NCBI RefSeq assembly: GCF_023702225.1
Contig: NZ_JAMQCO010000004.1
Span: 353,994-417,993, forward strand
Length of the DNA stretch: 64,000 bases
Origin: Aureimonas altamirensis
GTDB lineage: Bacteria > Pseudomonadota > Alphaproteobacteria > Rhizobiales > Rhizobiaceae
Direction: 5' to 3'
Shown here one piece after another: positions 28,136 through 37,089 of this stretch (its first letter is position 1; each line of letters begins with the position of its first letter). A model generated the notes under the pieces. That model was not told where the DNA came from, searched no databases, and saw only the letters and a program-made list of their open reading frames with translations. A program made the translations under genes and the position numbers.

Positions 28136-29203
28136 TCAGGCGCTTTCGGCGATACCGCGCCGCCAGTAGGACATCGCCAGATGCTGGCTGCGCTTGAGGG
28201 CGCGACGCTTGCGGAACTCGTGCCGAAGCGCCTTGTAGGCGACGAACTCGGTGCCCGAGAAGGCGTAGACGGTCCCCGGCCCGTCGGGCCAGTGCAACGC
28301 CGCCACCGCCCGCTGCAGGGCATCGCAAAGGCCTGCGGGCGCGGTTCTGTGTATCCATCGCACATCCACCCCGGCGGGCCTGTGCAACGACATCTCGTCC
28401 GCCGGGCCGTCGGCCTCGATAAAGGTATGGCCCCGCGCGCCGGCCGGCAGCCGCTCCAGCGCCCGGGCGATGGCCGGCAGGGCGGTTTCGTCACCCGCGA
28501 GGCAGACCTGGTCCACCTCGGGCACCTCGCCGCCGCCCGGCCCCATCATGCCGATCGGGTCGCCCAGCGCCGCATGCGATACCCAGTCCGTCATGCGGCC
28601 GGCCGGCTCGTGCATCACCACGTCGATATCGACTTCGTCGCGGTCCGGCCGGACATGGCGCAGCGTATAGGTGCGCAAGGCCAGCCTGTCCGCTCCTTGC
28701 GGCCAGATCGGCAACGCTCCGGGGCCAGCATGCGGCCAGACGGGGTTGCGGCCATCCGCCGGCAGAAGCAGCCGGACGTGCCAGCCGCCGCGTGCGAAAC
28801 GGTGCAGATCGGGCCCTTCGAGCGTCAGTCGGCACAGGCGCGGCGTCAGCCAGAGGCGTGCGGCAAGGCGCATGGCCCGGAAGTGCGGTAGAACGGTCGA
28901 CCCTGCACCGTCGCCCGTCCAGACCACGGAGGATCCGTCGGAGCCCTGCCAGTTCTGGATATGGTAAGCGACGATCCCCTTGATGACGCCGAGGTCGCCT
29001 ATATCGTCGGACATCGCCTCGACGGTCAGCGTTTCGGCATCCACGCTCAGCACGGCAACGGCCAATCCCATCGAAAAGCGGCCGGCGCGGGCGTCGAAGG
29101 CGTCGGGATACTGACGCATCATGTGGCGGAAGAAGCCTGCCCCGTCGGCAAGGCGCATGACGGCCTTGGAGCGCAGTGTCCCTGCTTCGTTGAACTTGTC
29201 CAT
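28136..29203 (-). CDS. DUF2218 domain fused to siderophore-interacting FAD protein
   Basis: The 355-residue protein has an N-terminal DUF2218 domain (residues about 1-95: KFNEAGTLRSKAVMRLADG). A ViuB/SIP-type ferric-siderophore reductase follows (about 105-355), with the flavin-binding RTYTLRH motif, the ISVG-like GMMGPGG and the NAD(P)H region FIEADGPADE. These enzymes release iron by reducing the ferric siderophore in the cytoplasm. No siderophore transporter is adjacent. It is divergent from an ABC binding-protein gene. Confidence 0.85.
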   Translation of the reverse strand: MDKFNEAGTLRSKAVMRLADGAGFFRHMMRQYPDAFDARAGRFSMGLAVAVLSVDAETLTVEAMSDDIGDLGVIKGIVAYHIQNWQGSDGSSVVWTGDGAGSTVLPHFRAMRLAARLWLTPRLCRLTLEGPDLHRFARGGWHVRLLLPADGRNPVWPHAGPGALPIWPQGADRLALRTYTLRHVRPDRDEVDIDVVMHEPAGRMTDWVSHAALGDPIGMMGPGGGEVPEVDQVCLAGDETALPAIARALERLPAGARGHTFIEADGPADEMSLHRPAGVDVRWIHRTAPAGLCDALQRAVAALHWPDGPGTVYAFSGTEFVAYKALRHEFRKRRALKRSQHLAMSYWRRGIAESA

Positions 29204-29323
29204 GACACTCCACTATTTTGCCGCTGCGGGAGCGTCAAGCACATGCCGTGGGCGGGCTCGACAACGCGCCATTCATGTGATGGATGAAGTCCGAACGGTT
29301 TCTTATGCGGGTGCGAAGGCCTC

Positions 29324-30817
29324 ATGCGATTTTCCGGATTGATGCTGGCGGCAGGCCTGATCCTGGCACTCGGCGGCACGGCGACTTCGGCGCCGCGCAG
29401 CGATGTCGTCATCGGCATGTCGATCGAGCCGGCGGGCCTGGATCCGACGATCTCGGCCCCGGTTTCCATCGGCCAGGTCGTCTGGCAGAACGTGTTCCAG
29501 GGGTTGACGCGGATCGCCGAGGATGGATCGGTCCAGCCACTGCTGGCGCGCCGCTGGACGCTGTCCGACGACGGCCTCACCTACGAATTCGACCTGCAGG
29601 AGGGCGTGCGCTTCCATAATGGCGTTCCCTTCGATGCCGAGGTTGCGAAGTTTGCGCTGGATCGCGCGCGCGGGGCCGATTCCGCCAATCCGCAGAAGAG
29701 GTTCTTCGCCGCCATCGACAGCGTCGAGGCACCCCGGCCGGACAGGCTGATCGTCCGCCTGTCGCGCCCCTCCGGCAACCTTCCCTACTGGCTTGGATGG
29801 CCGGCCAGCGTCATGGTGGAGCCGTCGAGCGCCGACGAAAACCGGACCTCGCCGGTGGGCACGGGCCCATTCACCGTAGCCGAGTGGAAGCCCGGAGACA
29901 GCGTAAGGCTGGCGCGCAGCGGCGATTACTGGGACGAGGCCCGTGCACCGCATCTGGCGGAAGCCACCTTCCGCTTCATCAACGATCCGCAGGCGCAGGC
30001 GGCCGCGCTCAACTCCGGGCAGGTCGATGCCTTTCCGGAATTCGCAGCCCCCGAATTGTACGCGGCGCTCGAGGCAAACCCGGCGTTCGAAACGGTCGTG
30101 GGCAATACGGAATTGAAGGTAGTCGCGGGAATGAACCTTCGCCGGCCGCCATTCGACGACGTCCGCGTGCGCCGCGCCCTGATGATGGCCGTCGACAGGC
30201 AGGCCCTGGTGGATGGGGCGTGGTCGGGCTACGGCACGCCGATCGGAAGCCACTACACGCCGAACGATCCGGGCTTCAAGGATCTGACGGGGCATCTCGC
30301 CTACGATCCCGTCGGCGCCAGAAATCTATTGGAGGAAGCAGGTTACGGGGACGGGCTCAGTATGAGCATCAAGGTTCCGCAAATGCCCTATGCCGTGCGC
30401 TCGGCCGAAATCCTGCAGGCTTTCCTGGCCGAAGTCGGCGTGAGCCTGAGGATCGTTCCGACGGAGTTTCCGGCCGCCTGGGTATCGGACGTCCTGCAGA
30501 ACCACGACTTCGACATGACGATCGTGGCGCATGCCGAACCGATGGATATCGATATCTTCTCGCGGCCCGACTATTATTTCGGCTACGCCAACCCGAGCTT
30601 CGACGACATCATCGCCAGGGCGGAAGCGGCCGGCGACAAGGCCGGCAGGGACATCCTGTACGGGGAAGCCCAGGACGTTCTGGCCGACGATGTCCCGGCA
30701 CTGTTCCTGTTCGTGATGCCGAAACTCGGTGTCTGGAGATCCGGCCTCACCGGGTTCTGGCACGACGAACCAATTCCTTCCAACGATCTGACGGATGTTC
30801 GCTGGAGCAGCGAGTGA
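29324..30817 (+). CDS. ABC transporter substrate-binding protein, family 5 (peptide/nickel type)
   Basis: The 497-residue protein has a Sec signal (hydrophobic residues 5-20) and the family-5 core: VIGMSIEPAGLDPT, YEFDLQEGVRFHNG and VRRALMMAVDR. Length is normal. The ligand may be a peptide, opine, glutathione or metal chelate and cannot be told by reading. It is first in an operon with two permeases (overlaps of 4 nt) but without an ATPase gene. Confidence 0.88.
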   Translation: MRFSGLMLAAGLILALGGTATSAPRSDVVIGMSIEPAGLDPTISAPVSIGQVVWQNVFQGLTRIAEDGSVQPLLARRWTLSDDGLTYEFDLQEGVRFHNGVPFDAEVAKFALDRARGADSANPQKRFFAAIDSVEAPRPDRLIVRLSRPSGNLPYWLGWPASVMVEPSSADENRTSPVGTGPFTVAEWKPGDSVRLARSGDYWDEARAPHLAEATFRFINDPQAQAAALNSGQVDAFPEFAAPELYAALEANPAFETVVGNTELKVVAGMNLRRPPFDDVRVRRALMMAVDRQALVDGAWSGYGTPIGSHYTPNDPGFKDLTGHLAYDPVGARNLLEEAGYGDGLSMSIKVPQMPYAVRSAEILQAFLAEVGVSLRIVPTEFPAAWVSDVLQNHDFDMTIVAHAEPMDIDIFSRPDYYFGYANPSFDDIIARAEAAGDKAGRDILYGEAQDVLADDVPALFLFVMPKLGVWRSGLTGFWHDEPIPSNDLTDVRWSSE

Positions 30818-31761
30818 GGCCCCGCGGCCGACCGGCAGGCATGCTCGCACGACGTGTGGCGGTTCTGGTCCTGTCGCTGCTGGCGGTCGCCAGCCTGATC
30901 TTCCTGATGACATCGATCCTGCCGGGGGACCAGGCCGCCATCATGCTCGGCACCTCGGCGTCACCGGAAACCATTGCCGCCCTTCGCGCCGAACTCGGCC
31001 TGGATCGGCCGCTCTGGCTGCGGTACCTTCATTGGATCGCGGACGCGGCAAGAGGCGATTTCGGCGTCTCGGCAACCTATGGCGTTCCCGTATCCCGCCT
31101 CCTCGCCGAGCGGCTGTCCGTCACGTTGCCGCTTGCCGGCCTGGCCATGTTGGCGGCCACCCTGCTGGCGCTGCCCCTGGCCATGGCCGCGGCGCGCCGT
31201 CGCCCGGCCGCCGAAGCCGCTGTCGCCCTTCTGGCGCAAGGCGGCATCGCCCTGCCCGGCTTTTTCATCGGCATCCTTCTCATTCTCGCCTTTCAGGCCG
31301 GACCGTTGCCGACGGGCGGTTTCCCCGGCTGGCAGGATGGCCTTGCGGCGCTGCCCTACCTGATACTGCCGGCAATCGCGCTGGCCGTACCGCAGGCCGC
31401 GGTGCTTGCCCGCGTCGCGCGCGGCGCGTTGAAGGAAGCCCTGTCGCAGGATCATGTCCGGACCGCCCGCGCGAAGGGGCTGACGGACGCCGCCATCATG
31501 CGCCGCCATGTCTTCGGGTCTGCCCTGCCCGCCATCCTGACGCTGGCGGGCCTGCAATTGTCGTATCTCGTGGCCGGCGCGGTGCTGGTGGAGAACGTCT
31601 TCGTCCTGCCGGGGCTTGGCCGCCTTGCCATACAGGCCCTGGCGCAACGCGACATACCCGTCCTGCAAGGCTGCATCCTGATCTTCGTCGCCATGGTCGT
31701 CCTGGTCAATTTCGCGATCGAGACCCTCGTCGCGGCCGCCGACCCGAGGGCGCGAACATGA
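30814..31761 (+). CDS. ABC transporter permease, DppB type
   Basis: The 315-residue membrane protein (from GTG 30814) has a first segment, then the DppB-like SILPGDQAAIMLG and LGLDRPLWLRYLHW. Several further segments and the EAA loop (HVRTARAKGLTDAAIMRRHV) follow. The GTG overlaps the binding-protein stop by 4 nt; ATG 30841 is an alternative. It pairs with the next permease. Confidence 0.87.
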   Translation: MRPRGRPAGMLARRVAVLVLSLLAVASLIFLMTSILPGDQAAIMLGTSASPETIAALRAELGLDRPLWLRYLHWIADAARGDFGVSATYGVPVSRLLAERLSVTLPLAGLAMLAATLLALPLAMAAARRRPAAEAAVALLAQGGIALPGFFIGILLILAFQAGPLPTGGFPGWQDGLAALPYLILPAIALAVPQAAVLARVARGALKEALSQDHVRTARAKGLTDAAIMRRHVFGSALPAILTLAGLQLSYLVAGAVLVENVFVLPGLGRLAIQALAQRDIPVLQGCILIFVAMVVLVNFAIETLVAAADPRART

Positions 31762-32567
31762 TCCGCGTCACCATCGGCCTGGCCTCGCTGGGCCTTGTGG
31801 CGGGGATGGCGCTTCTGTCGTTCGCATGGACGCCGGACCCCGCGCCCCTGCGCCTGGATATCGCCGCCCGGCTGACACCGCCCGGCTCGGCAGCCCTTCT
31901 GGGCACCGATCAACTCGGGCGCGACACGGCTTCCATGGTCATGATGGGGGCGGCAAGCTCGTTGTCCATCGCGCTGGCAGCCGTGGCCCTCGGCGGCCTC
32001 GCCGGCAGCGCCGCGGGTCTCTTCGCCGCACTTCGCGGCGGCATCGCCGCTGCCCTCACCATGCGGATCATGGATATCCTTTTCGCCTTTCCGCCGGTGC
32101 TGTCCGCGTTGCTTCTTGCCTTCACGCTCGGCGCAGGGCCGCAAGGCGCGGTCGCCGCCATCGCCCTTTTCGTCACGCCGGTCTTCGCCCGGGTTGCCCA
32201 TGCGGGGGCCGGGCAGGTGCTGCGCAGCGATTTCGTAAGGGCGGCGCGAGCGCTTGGCGCGGGCGACCGGCGCATCGCGGCACATCATGTGCTGCCGAAC
32301 ATCGGCGGCCTCCTGGCGGTCCAGGCCTCCCTGCAATTCGGGCTGGCCATCCTGACGGAAGCCGGGCTCGGCTATCTGGGCCTGGGAACACAGCCGCCCT
32401 CGCCATCCTGGGGGCGCATGCTGGCGGATTCGCAAAGTTTCCTCGGCGTCGCACCGTGGTTGGCGCTGGCGCCGGGCGCGGCAATCGCCATAACGGTGCT
32501 GGGCGCGAATATTCTGGGCGACGGCCTTGCGGAAAGGCTGGACCCGCGCGGCCGGACGCCAAGATAA
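31758..32567 (+). CDS. ABC transporter permease, DppC type
   Basis: The 269-residue membrane protein has the DppC-like pattern LLGTDQLGRDTASMVMMGA, the EAA loop (DFVRAARALGAGDRRIAAHHVLP) and the ending EAGLGYLGLGTQPPSPSWG. It overlaps the first permease in an ATGA junction. No ATP-binding gene follows, so the importer must borrow ATPases encoded elsewhere. Confidence 0.88.
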   Translation: MIRVTIGLASLGLVAGMALLSFAWTPDPAPLRLDIAARLTPPGSAALLGTDQLGRDTASMVMMGAASSLSIALAAVALGGLAGSAAGLFAALRGGIAAALTMRIMDILFAFPPVLSALLLAFTLGAGPQGAVAAIALFVTPVFARVAHAGAGQVLRSDFVRAARALGAGDRRIAAHHVLPNIGGLLAVQASLQFGLAILTEAGLGYLGLGTQPPSPSWGRMLADSQSFLGVAPWLALAPGAAIAITVLGANILGDGLAERLDPRGRTPR

Positions 32568-32595
32568 GGACCGTTCGCAACCTGCCGAAGAGAGT

Positions 32596-33843
32596 ATGAT
32601 GTCACGCTGGCGGTTTATCCTCAAGCAACTGACCAGCGGGCTCTGGTTCCGTTCCCTTATCTTTTCCGCCATCGGCGTCGTCGCCGCCCTGATGGCGGCG
32701 TGGCTGAGCCCCCTGATCCCGTCGGACCTCGGCGGCCAGATCGGCGCCGACGCCGTGGACAACATCCTCGGCATCCTGGCTTCCAGCATGCTGGCGGTGA
32801 CGACCTTCTCGCTGAACATCATGGTGGGCGCCTATTCCTCGGCAACCAACAACGCGACACCGCGCGCCACGCGCCTGCTCATGGCAGACCCGACCAGCCA
32901 GAACGTCCTGTCCACCTTCGTCGGCGTGTTCCTTTATTCCATCGTCGGAATCATCGCCCTGTCCACCGGCACATATGGCGAGCAGGGCCGCGTCATCCTG
33001 TTCGGCGCAACCATCGCCGTCATCGTGGTCACGGTGTTCACGCTGCTGCGCTGGATCGACTACCTGTCGCGTATCGGCCGGGTGGGCGATACGGCCCAGC
33101 GGGTGGAAAAGGTGGCGCTCGATGTCGTCGGAACCTATGCCAAAGACCCGTTCAGGGGCTGCAGGAACAGCGTCGACTTTCCTGCGGAGGGTAACCGGCG
33201 CAAACTGCGCTGCCGCACCATAGGTTACATCCAGCATGTCGATTTCGCCGGCCTGCAAAGCCTTGCGGAGCGCTTCGACTGCCGGATCGCGCTTGTGTCC
33301 GACGTCGGCACCTTCTGCGATCCTTCGCGCCCCGTACTGGAGATCGCAGGTGACGGCGAGATGCCGGAAGATGCCGCCTTCCTGGAGGCGCTCACGATCG
33401 GCGATCAGCGGTCCTTCGATCAGGATCCGCGATTTGCCGTCGCCGTCCTTGCCGAGATCGGGGCGCGGGCCCTGTCGGCGGCGATCAACGATATCGGCAC
33501 GGCCATCGACATCATCGGGCGGTCATTGCGCGTCATGGCCGCCGCCGCGCAGCCCTCCGAAGCGTCCGATATCAGCCACGACAGGGTCTATGTGGCGCGC
33601 ATTCAGGCCGACGACCTGTTCGACGACATGTTCACCTCGCTCGGGCGCGACGGCGCCGGCGAGATCGAGGTGATGGTGCGGTTGATGAAGGCACTCGCCA
33701 GCCTGCACGATCTGGGCGGACCGGATTATCGCAAGGCATCGCGCCGCCACGCGCTCGAACTCCTGGAGCGCGGCGAAACGACATTGCAGATGGACAGCGA
33801 AAAACGTGCCCTCAAACAGGTTTACGACAGCCGGTTCACCTGA
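32596..33843 (+). CDS. DUF2254 membrane protein
   Basis: The 415-residue protein belongs to DUF2254. It has four predicted N-terminal membrane segments (residues about 20-165) and a soluble C-terminal domain of about 240 residues. Family features include SLNIMVGAYSSATNNATPRATRLLMAD and SAAINDIGTAIDIIGR. The function of the family is not known. ATG 32596 is chosen after GAAGAGAG. It ends convergently with the SAF-domain oxidoreductase, 4 nt away. Confidence 0.87.
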   Translation: MMSRWRFILKQLTSGLWFRSLIFSAIGVVAALMAAWLSPLIPSDLGGQIGADAVDNILGILASSMLAVTTFSLNIMVGAYSSATNNATPRATRLLMADPTSQNVLSTFVGVFLYSIVGIIALSTGTYGEQGRVILFGATIAVIVVTVFTLLRWIDYLSRIGRVGDTAQRVEKVALDVVGTYAKDPFRGCRNSVDFPAEGNRRKLRCRTIGYIQHVDFAGLQSLAERFDCRIALVSDVGTFCDPSRPVLEIAGDGEMPEDAAFLEALTIGDQRSFDQDPRFAVAVLAEIGARALSAAINDIGTAIDIIGRSLRVMAAAAQPSEASDISHDRVYVARIQADDLFDDMFTSLGRDGAGEIEVMVRLMKALASLHDLGGPDYRKASRRHALELLERGETTLQMDSEKRALKQVYDSRFT

Positions 33844-33847
33844 TGCA

Positions 33848-35170
33848 TCACGTGAGGTATCGTGTATCGGCGTCGTCGATCAGCTTGCGGATACGCGTCA
33901 CGTTCAGGCTTTCGTCGGCCCTGCAATTGTCGTGCGTCAGGAGATCGCCGGCCTTGACGGGCTGCGTGACGCGGGATCCTTCGGCAAGCCCCAGCGGCAA
34001 CGCCCTGGCGGCACGGCCATCCGCCCATGTCATCGCGTAGCCGCGATAATCTTCCATGCCGATGCGCTGCAGCGTCTGGCCGGGGGCGAGGTCCCGCTTG
34101 GCCACGGCGCCGCACTCGGCCACGGGACGCGCCAGCGGGACCATGTCGGGCCGCCGGTACATCACGGCCCTGGCGGCCGACAACGGCGTTTCCAGACTGG
34201 TCAGGTGAAAGGGCCGCGTCAGGGTGAAGCATGGCCCGTGCCCGACCTTCAGGTCGGCCATGCGCTCGATGGCGCGCTCGTGCCGCGGCTTCACCACGCA
34301 GAAAACACCGGGCGCCACCCCCTTGCCGATCGTGTAATCGACGCAGCCGGGCCGTGAAAGGATTCCGCCGTCCGCCTTGGTGCACAGGATTTGCGCCAGA
34401 TTGTCCAGCGTGGCGGCGGGACCGTGCATTCCCGGCACATCGGGCAGCAGCCCGGTGCAATTGGCGATAGCCGTCATCTCGACCATGGTCTTGGAGCCGT
34501 CGACGAACTCCACGAGAATGCGGGGGTTCATGTTGCGGGCGCGCGCCTCTTCCTCGAAGTCGGCCGGCACGGCATTGAAATCCAGGGCGTTGTTCTTGCC
34601 CTTGCCTGCGGCGATGACGTCCATGCCCAGCGCCTGCGCGAAGGCGATCAGGTCCAGCGTCGCGGCGGGCTCGTCCCCTGCGGACCCCGTATAGACCACG
34701 CCGGCCTTGCGGGCCTCCTCCGCCAGATAACGGCCGACGGTTATGTCGGCTTCCACATTCAGCATTACGATATGCTTGCCGTTGCGGATCGCTTCCAGCG
34801 CCAGCAGCGTGCCGATCTCCGGGCTGCCCGTCGCATCCACCACGACGTCGATGCGCCCGGCGCGGGTCAATGCCGTCAGGTCCCCCGTCACCGCGATCCG
34901 CCCGGCCTCGATGGCGGCGTCGATAGCGCCATCCGTTTCGACGACGATACCGTGTCCCTCGCCATGGCCCGCCATGGCGATGGCCTCCATCGGCCGCGTC
35001 GGACGGCTGGCGGCGATGGCCCCTATGCGGATGCCCTGCATCAAGGCGGCCTGCACGACGATGTCCGTGCCCATCTGGCCCGCTCCGGCAAGCCCGATCG
35101 TGACCGGGCCGTGCCGCTCCGCGTGGGCCGCAAGCTCCGCAGCGAAGCCGATTGGGTCGATCCGGTTCAT
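33848..35170 (-). CDS. NAD(P)-dependent oxidoreductase with C-terminal SAF domain
   Basis: The 440-residue protein has an N-terminal Rossmann domain (IGLAGAGQMG) related to homoserine dehydrogenases. It continues with DVVVDATGSPEIG, then LNVEADITVGRYL and GSAGDEPAA. The C-terminal 80 residues form an SAF domain (AVAKRDLAPGQTLQRIG), like those in sugar-acid lyases. This combination is seen in carbohydrate catabolism dehydrogenases. The substrate is unknown and no sugar transporter is adjacent. Confidence 0.8.
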   Translation of the reverse strand: MNRIDPIGFAAELAAHAERHGPVTIGLAGAGQMGTDIVVQAALMQGIRIGAIAASRPTRPMEAIAMAGHGEGHGIVVETDGAIDAAIEAGRIAVTGDLTALTRAGRIDVVVDATGSPEIGTLLALEAIRNGKHIVMLNVEADITVGRYLAEEARKAGVVYTGSAGDEPAATLDLIAFAQALGMDVIAAGKGKNNALDFNAVPADFEEEARARNMNPRILVEFVDGSKTMVEMTAIANCTGLLPDVPGMHGPAATLDNLAQILCTKADGGILSRPGCVDYTIGKGVAPGVFCVVKPRHERAIERMADLKVGHGPCFTLTRPFHLTSLETPLSAARAVMYRRPDMVPLARPVAECGAVAKRDLAPGQTLQRIGMEDYRGYAMTWADGRAARALPLGLAEGSRVTQPVKAGDLLTHDNCRADESLNVTRIRKLIDDADTRYLT

Positions 35171-35243
35171 GAAACGCCTTTCGATCTGGTCCCGGCGGCC
35201 GGGAAGTTCGGGGTCTATAAGGCAATTGGCGGCGCTTGTGAAA

Positions 35244-35795
35244 TCACCGCACCCTGTCGCCCCGGCCCTTGCCCGTGACCGTCTGGAGGATCAGCGCCAG
35301 ATCGCTCCAGAAACCGGATGAGCGCGCATAGGCCCCGTCGATACGAGCCAGCCGCTCCGGCTCGGACATGTCGATGCCGCGCACCTGGGCCGGCCCGGTG
35401 ATGCCCGGCCGCACGCGGTAGGCGCCCTCCCGTCGCCGCGCCTCGATCAGCACGGTCTGGACGGGAAGGCAGGGACGCGGTCCGACGAAGCTCATGTCGC
35501 CTTTCAGCACGTTCCACAGTTGCGGCAGCTCGTCCAGCTTCCAGGCGCGCAGGCGCGCGCCGAGCTTCGTCACCGCCGCGCGCGGTGTCTCGTGCGAGGC
35601 CGCCGAGACGGTACCGGACGCCATGGTGCGCAGCTTGTAGCAGGTGAAGGGCCGTTCGTTCCGGCCGACGCGCGTCTGCCGGAATATGCCCGGTCCCGGC
35701 GTATCGCGCCGGATCATCGCTGCAAGCAGCAGGATGAGCCAGCCGAGGCATATGAGACCGAAAAAGCTCGCTGCTATGTCAAAAACACGTTTCAT
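35244..35795 (-). CDS. Undecaprenyl-phosphate sugar phosphotransferase (minimal type)
   Basis: This bacterial sugar transferase starts polysaccharide or glycoprotein glycan synthesis by loading a sugar phosphate onto undecaprenyl phosphate. The protein (183 residues from ATG 35795) is the minimal PglC-like form: one membrane-inserted N-terminal hairpin (KRVFDIAASFFGLICLGW) and the catalytic core. Motifs are GPGIFRQTRVGRN, YKLRTM, WKLDELPQLWNVLKGDMS and GPRP. It is divergent from a nucleotide-sugar epimerase gene, so the two probably serve one surface-glycan pathway. Confidence 0.9.
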   Translation of the reverse strand: MKRVFDIAASFFGLICLGWLILLLAAMIRRDTPGPGIFRQTRVGRNERPFTCYKLRTMASGTVSAASHETPRAAVTKLGARLRAWKLDELPQLWNVLKGDMSFVGPRPCLPVQTVLIEARRREGAYRVRPGITGPAQVRGIDMSEPERLARIDGAYARSSGFWSDLALILQTVTGKGRGDRVR

Positions 35796-35878
35796 GGGAC
35801 AAGCGAATTGCCGCAAAGCCACTTATTGGGCAAGGAAGAAACGACCGGCAATGAATTGGAGTCGTTTCAAGCAGTCTC

Positions 35879-36835
35879 ATGCGCATCCTCGTCACAGGCT
35901 CAACAGGGTTCATCGGTCGCCGCCTCGTTTCGCGCCTGCTCGACGAAGGGCACGAGGTGACCGTGCTCGTGCGCGAGGATGGGAAAAGCCCGGACGAACG
36001 GGCCGAGACGCTGGATTCCCCGCGCGACCTGTCGCGCATACGCCGGCACGAAGGCTGGCCCCTCGGACTCGACGCCATCGTGCACCTTGCCGCCCTCAAC
36101 CCCGAGCGCGGCGATACCACCATGGACGATGCGGTGGCGCTGGGGCAAGCCAATGCCGGCGGCACCGCTGCGCTGGCGCGGGTGGCCTCGGAAACCGGCG
36201 TGCGCCGATTCGTGTTCGCCAGCACCGCGAACATCCATTCCATGCAGGGCGACAGGCCCATCATCGAGGACGACCGGCCGCGCCCGGTCGACAATTACGC
36301 AGCTTCCAAGCTGGAGGCCGAGCGCCGATTGCGCGCCGAGCTGGAAGACAGCGCCACCGAATATACGATCATGCGCCTGCCTGCCGTCTACGGCCCCGGC
36401 GGCAAGGGCGCCATCGCCAAGCTGGAAAGGCTCGCCGCGACCCGCCTGCCCCTGCCCTTTCGGTCCGCCCGCAACCGCCGCAGCATCCTTGCCGTCGACA
36501 ATGCGGTGGAGGCCATCATCGCGATGATCGAGCATCCCGCCGCCGCCAGCCGGACCTTCCTTGTGGCCGACGACGCTCCGGCGACGCTGTCGGAGCTCGT
36601 CGCGGCGATGCGAGGGGCGCGGGGCCGATCTCCCGGGTTGTTCGCGATGCCGGTCGGCCTTCTCCGCCTCCTCGCGCGGCTGGCCGGCAAATCCGAGATG
36701 GCGGACAGGCTGTTTGCCGAATTCGTGGTCGATACGGCCAAGATCCGGCTGCGCACGGGCTGGCGGCCGCGTTTGTCCACGCATGAGGCGCTGACGCTCT
36801 ACAACCGCTCCGACGACCGGAGGAAAGGCGCATGA
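35879..36835 (+). CDS. NAD-dependent epimerase/dehydratase (nucleotide-sugar SDR)
   Basis: The 318-residue extended SDR has the cofactor motif TGSTGFIG near the N-terminus, the catalytic Ser/Thr region FASTANIHSM and YAASK (catalytic Tyr and Lys). Such enzymes epimerise or reduce UDP-sugars. It is divergent from the sugar transferase with an 83-bp gap, which suggests the product is the transferred sugar or its precursor. It overlaps a small downstream gene by 4 nt. Confidence 0.87.
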   Translation: MRILVTGSTGFIGRRLVSRLLDEGHEVTVLVREDGKSPDERAETLDSPRDLSRIRRHEGWPLGLDAIVHLAALNPERGDTTMDDAVALGQANAGGTAALARVASETGVRRFVFASTANIHSMQGDRPIIEDDRPRPVDNYAASKLEAERRLRAELEDSATEYTIMRLPAVYGPGGKGAIAKLERLAATRLPLPFRSARNRRSILAVDNAVEAIIAMIEHPAAASRTFLVADDAPATLSELVAAMRGARGRSPGLFAMPVGLLRLLARLAGKSEMADRLFAEFVVDTAKIRLRTGWRPRLSTHEALTLYNRSDDRRKGA

Positions 36836-36999
36836 GTTCGCACAGGCCGATCGAACCCGGCAAGGTGCAGCGACAGAAGCGGCTCGAGGAGCAGCTTCGC
36901 GAAAACCTCAGGAAACGCAAGGCGCAGGCCAAGGCCCGCCGCTCCCTGATGGACGAGCCCGAAGACGAGGAACAGGCAGACAGGCCCGAAAAGGATTGA
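36832..36999 (+). CDS. 55-residue highly charged protein, unknown function
   Basis: ATG 36832 overlaps the epimerase stop (ATGA) and the frame ends at TGA 36997-36999. The product is one charged helix rich in Lys, Arg, Gln and Glu (KVQRQKRLEEQLRENLRKRK), with an acidic tail. Upstream AGGAAAGG is a good ribosome site. Coupled translation supports it being real. No family is recognised. Confidence 0.6.
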   Translation: MSSHRPIEPGKVQRQKRLEEQLRENLRKRKAQAKARRSLMDEPEDEEQADRPEKD

Positions 37000-37004
37000 G
37001 CCGG

Positions 37005-37023
37005 CTTGGACAGAATGTCCAAG
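37005..37023. promoter_or_regulatory. Palindrome upstream of hemA
   Basis: CTTGGACA-GAA-TGTCCAAG is a perfect 8+8 inverted repeat, 67 bp upstream of hemA. Its core TGGAC-N5-GTCCA recurs upstream of cyoA (15538-15552). It has no following T-run, so it looks like an operator. Confidence 0.55.
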
Positions 37024-37089
37024 GCACGGTTCCGGGCATGGACTTGCCGCGCCGGGGACCTTAGAACCCTTCTTACGAAGGAGTTCCGG

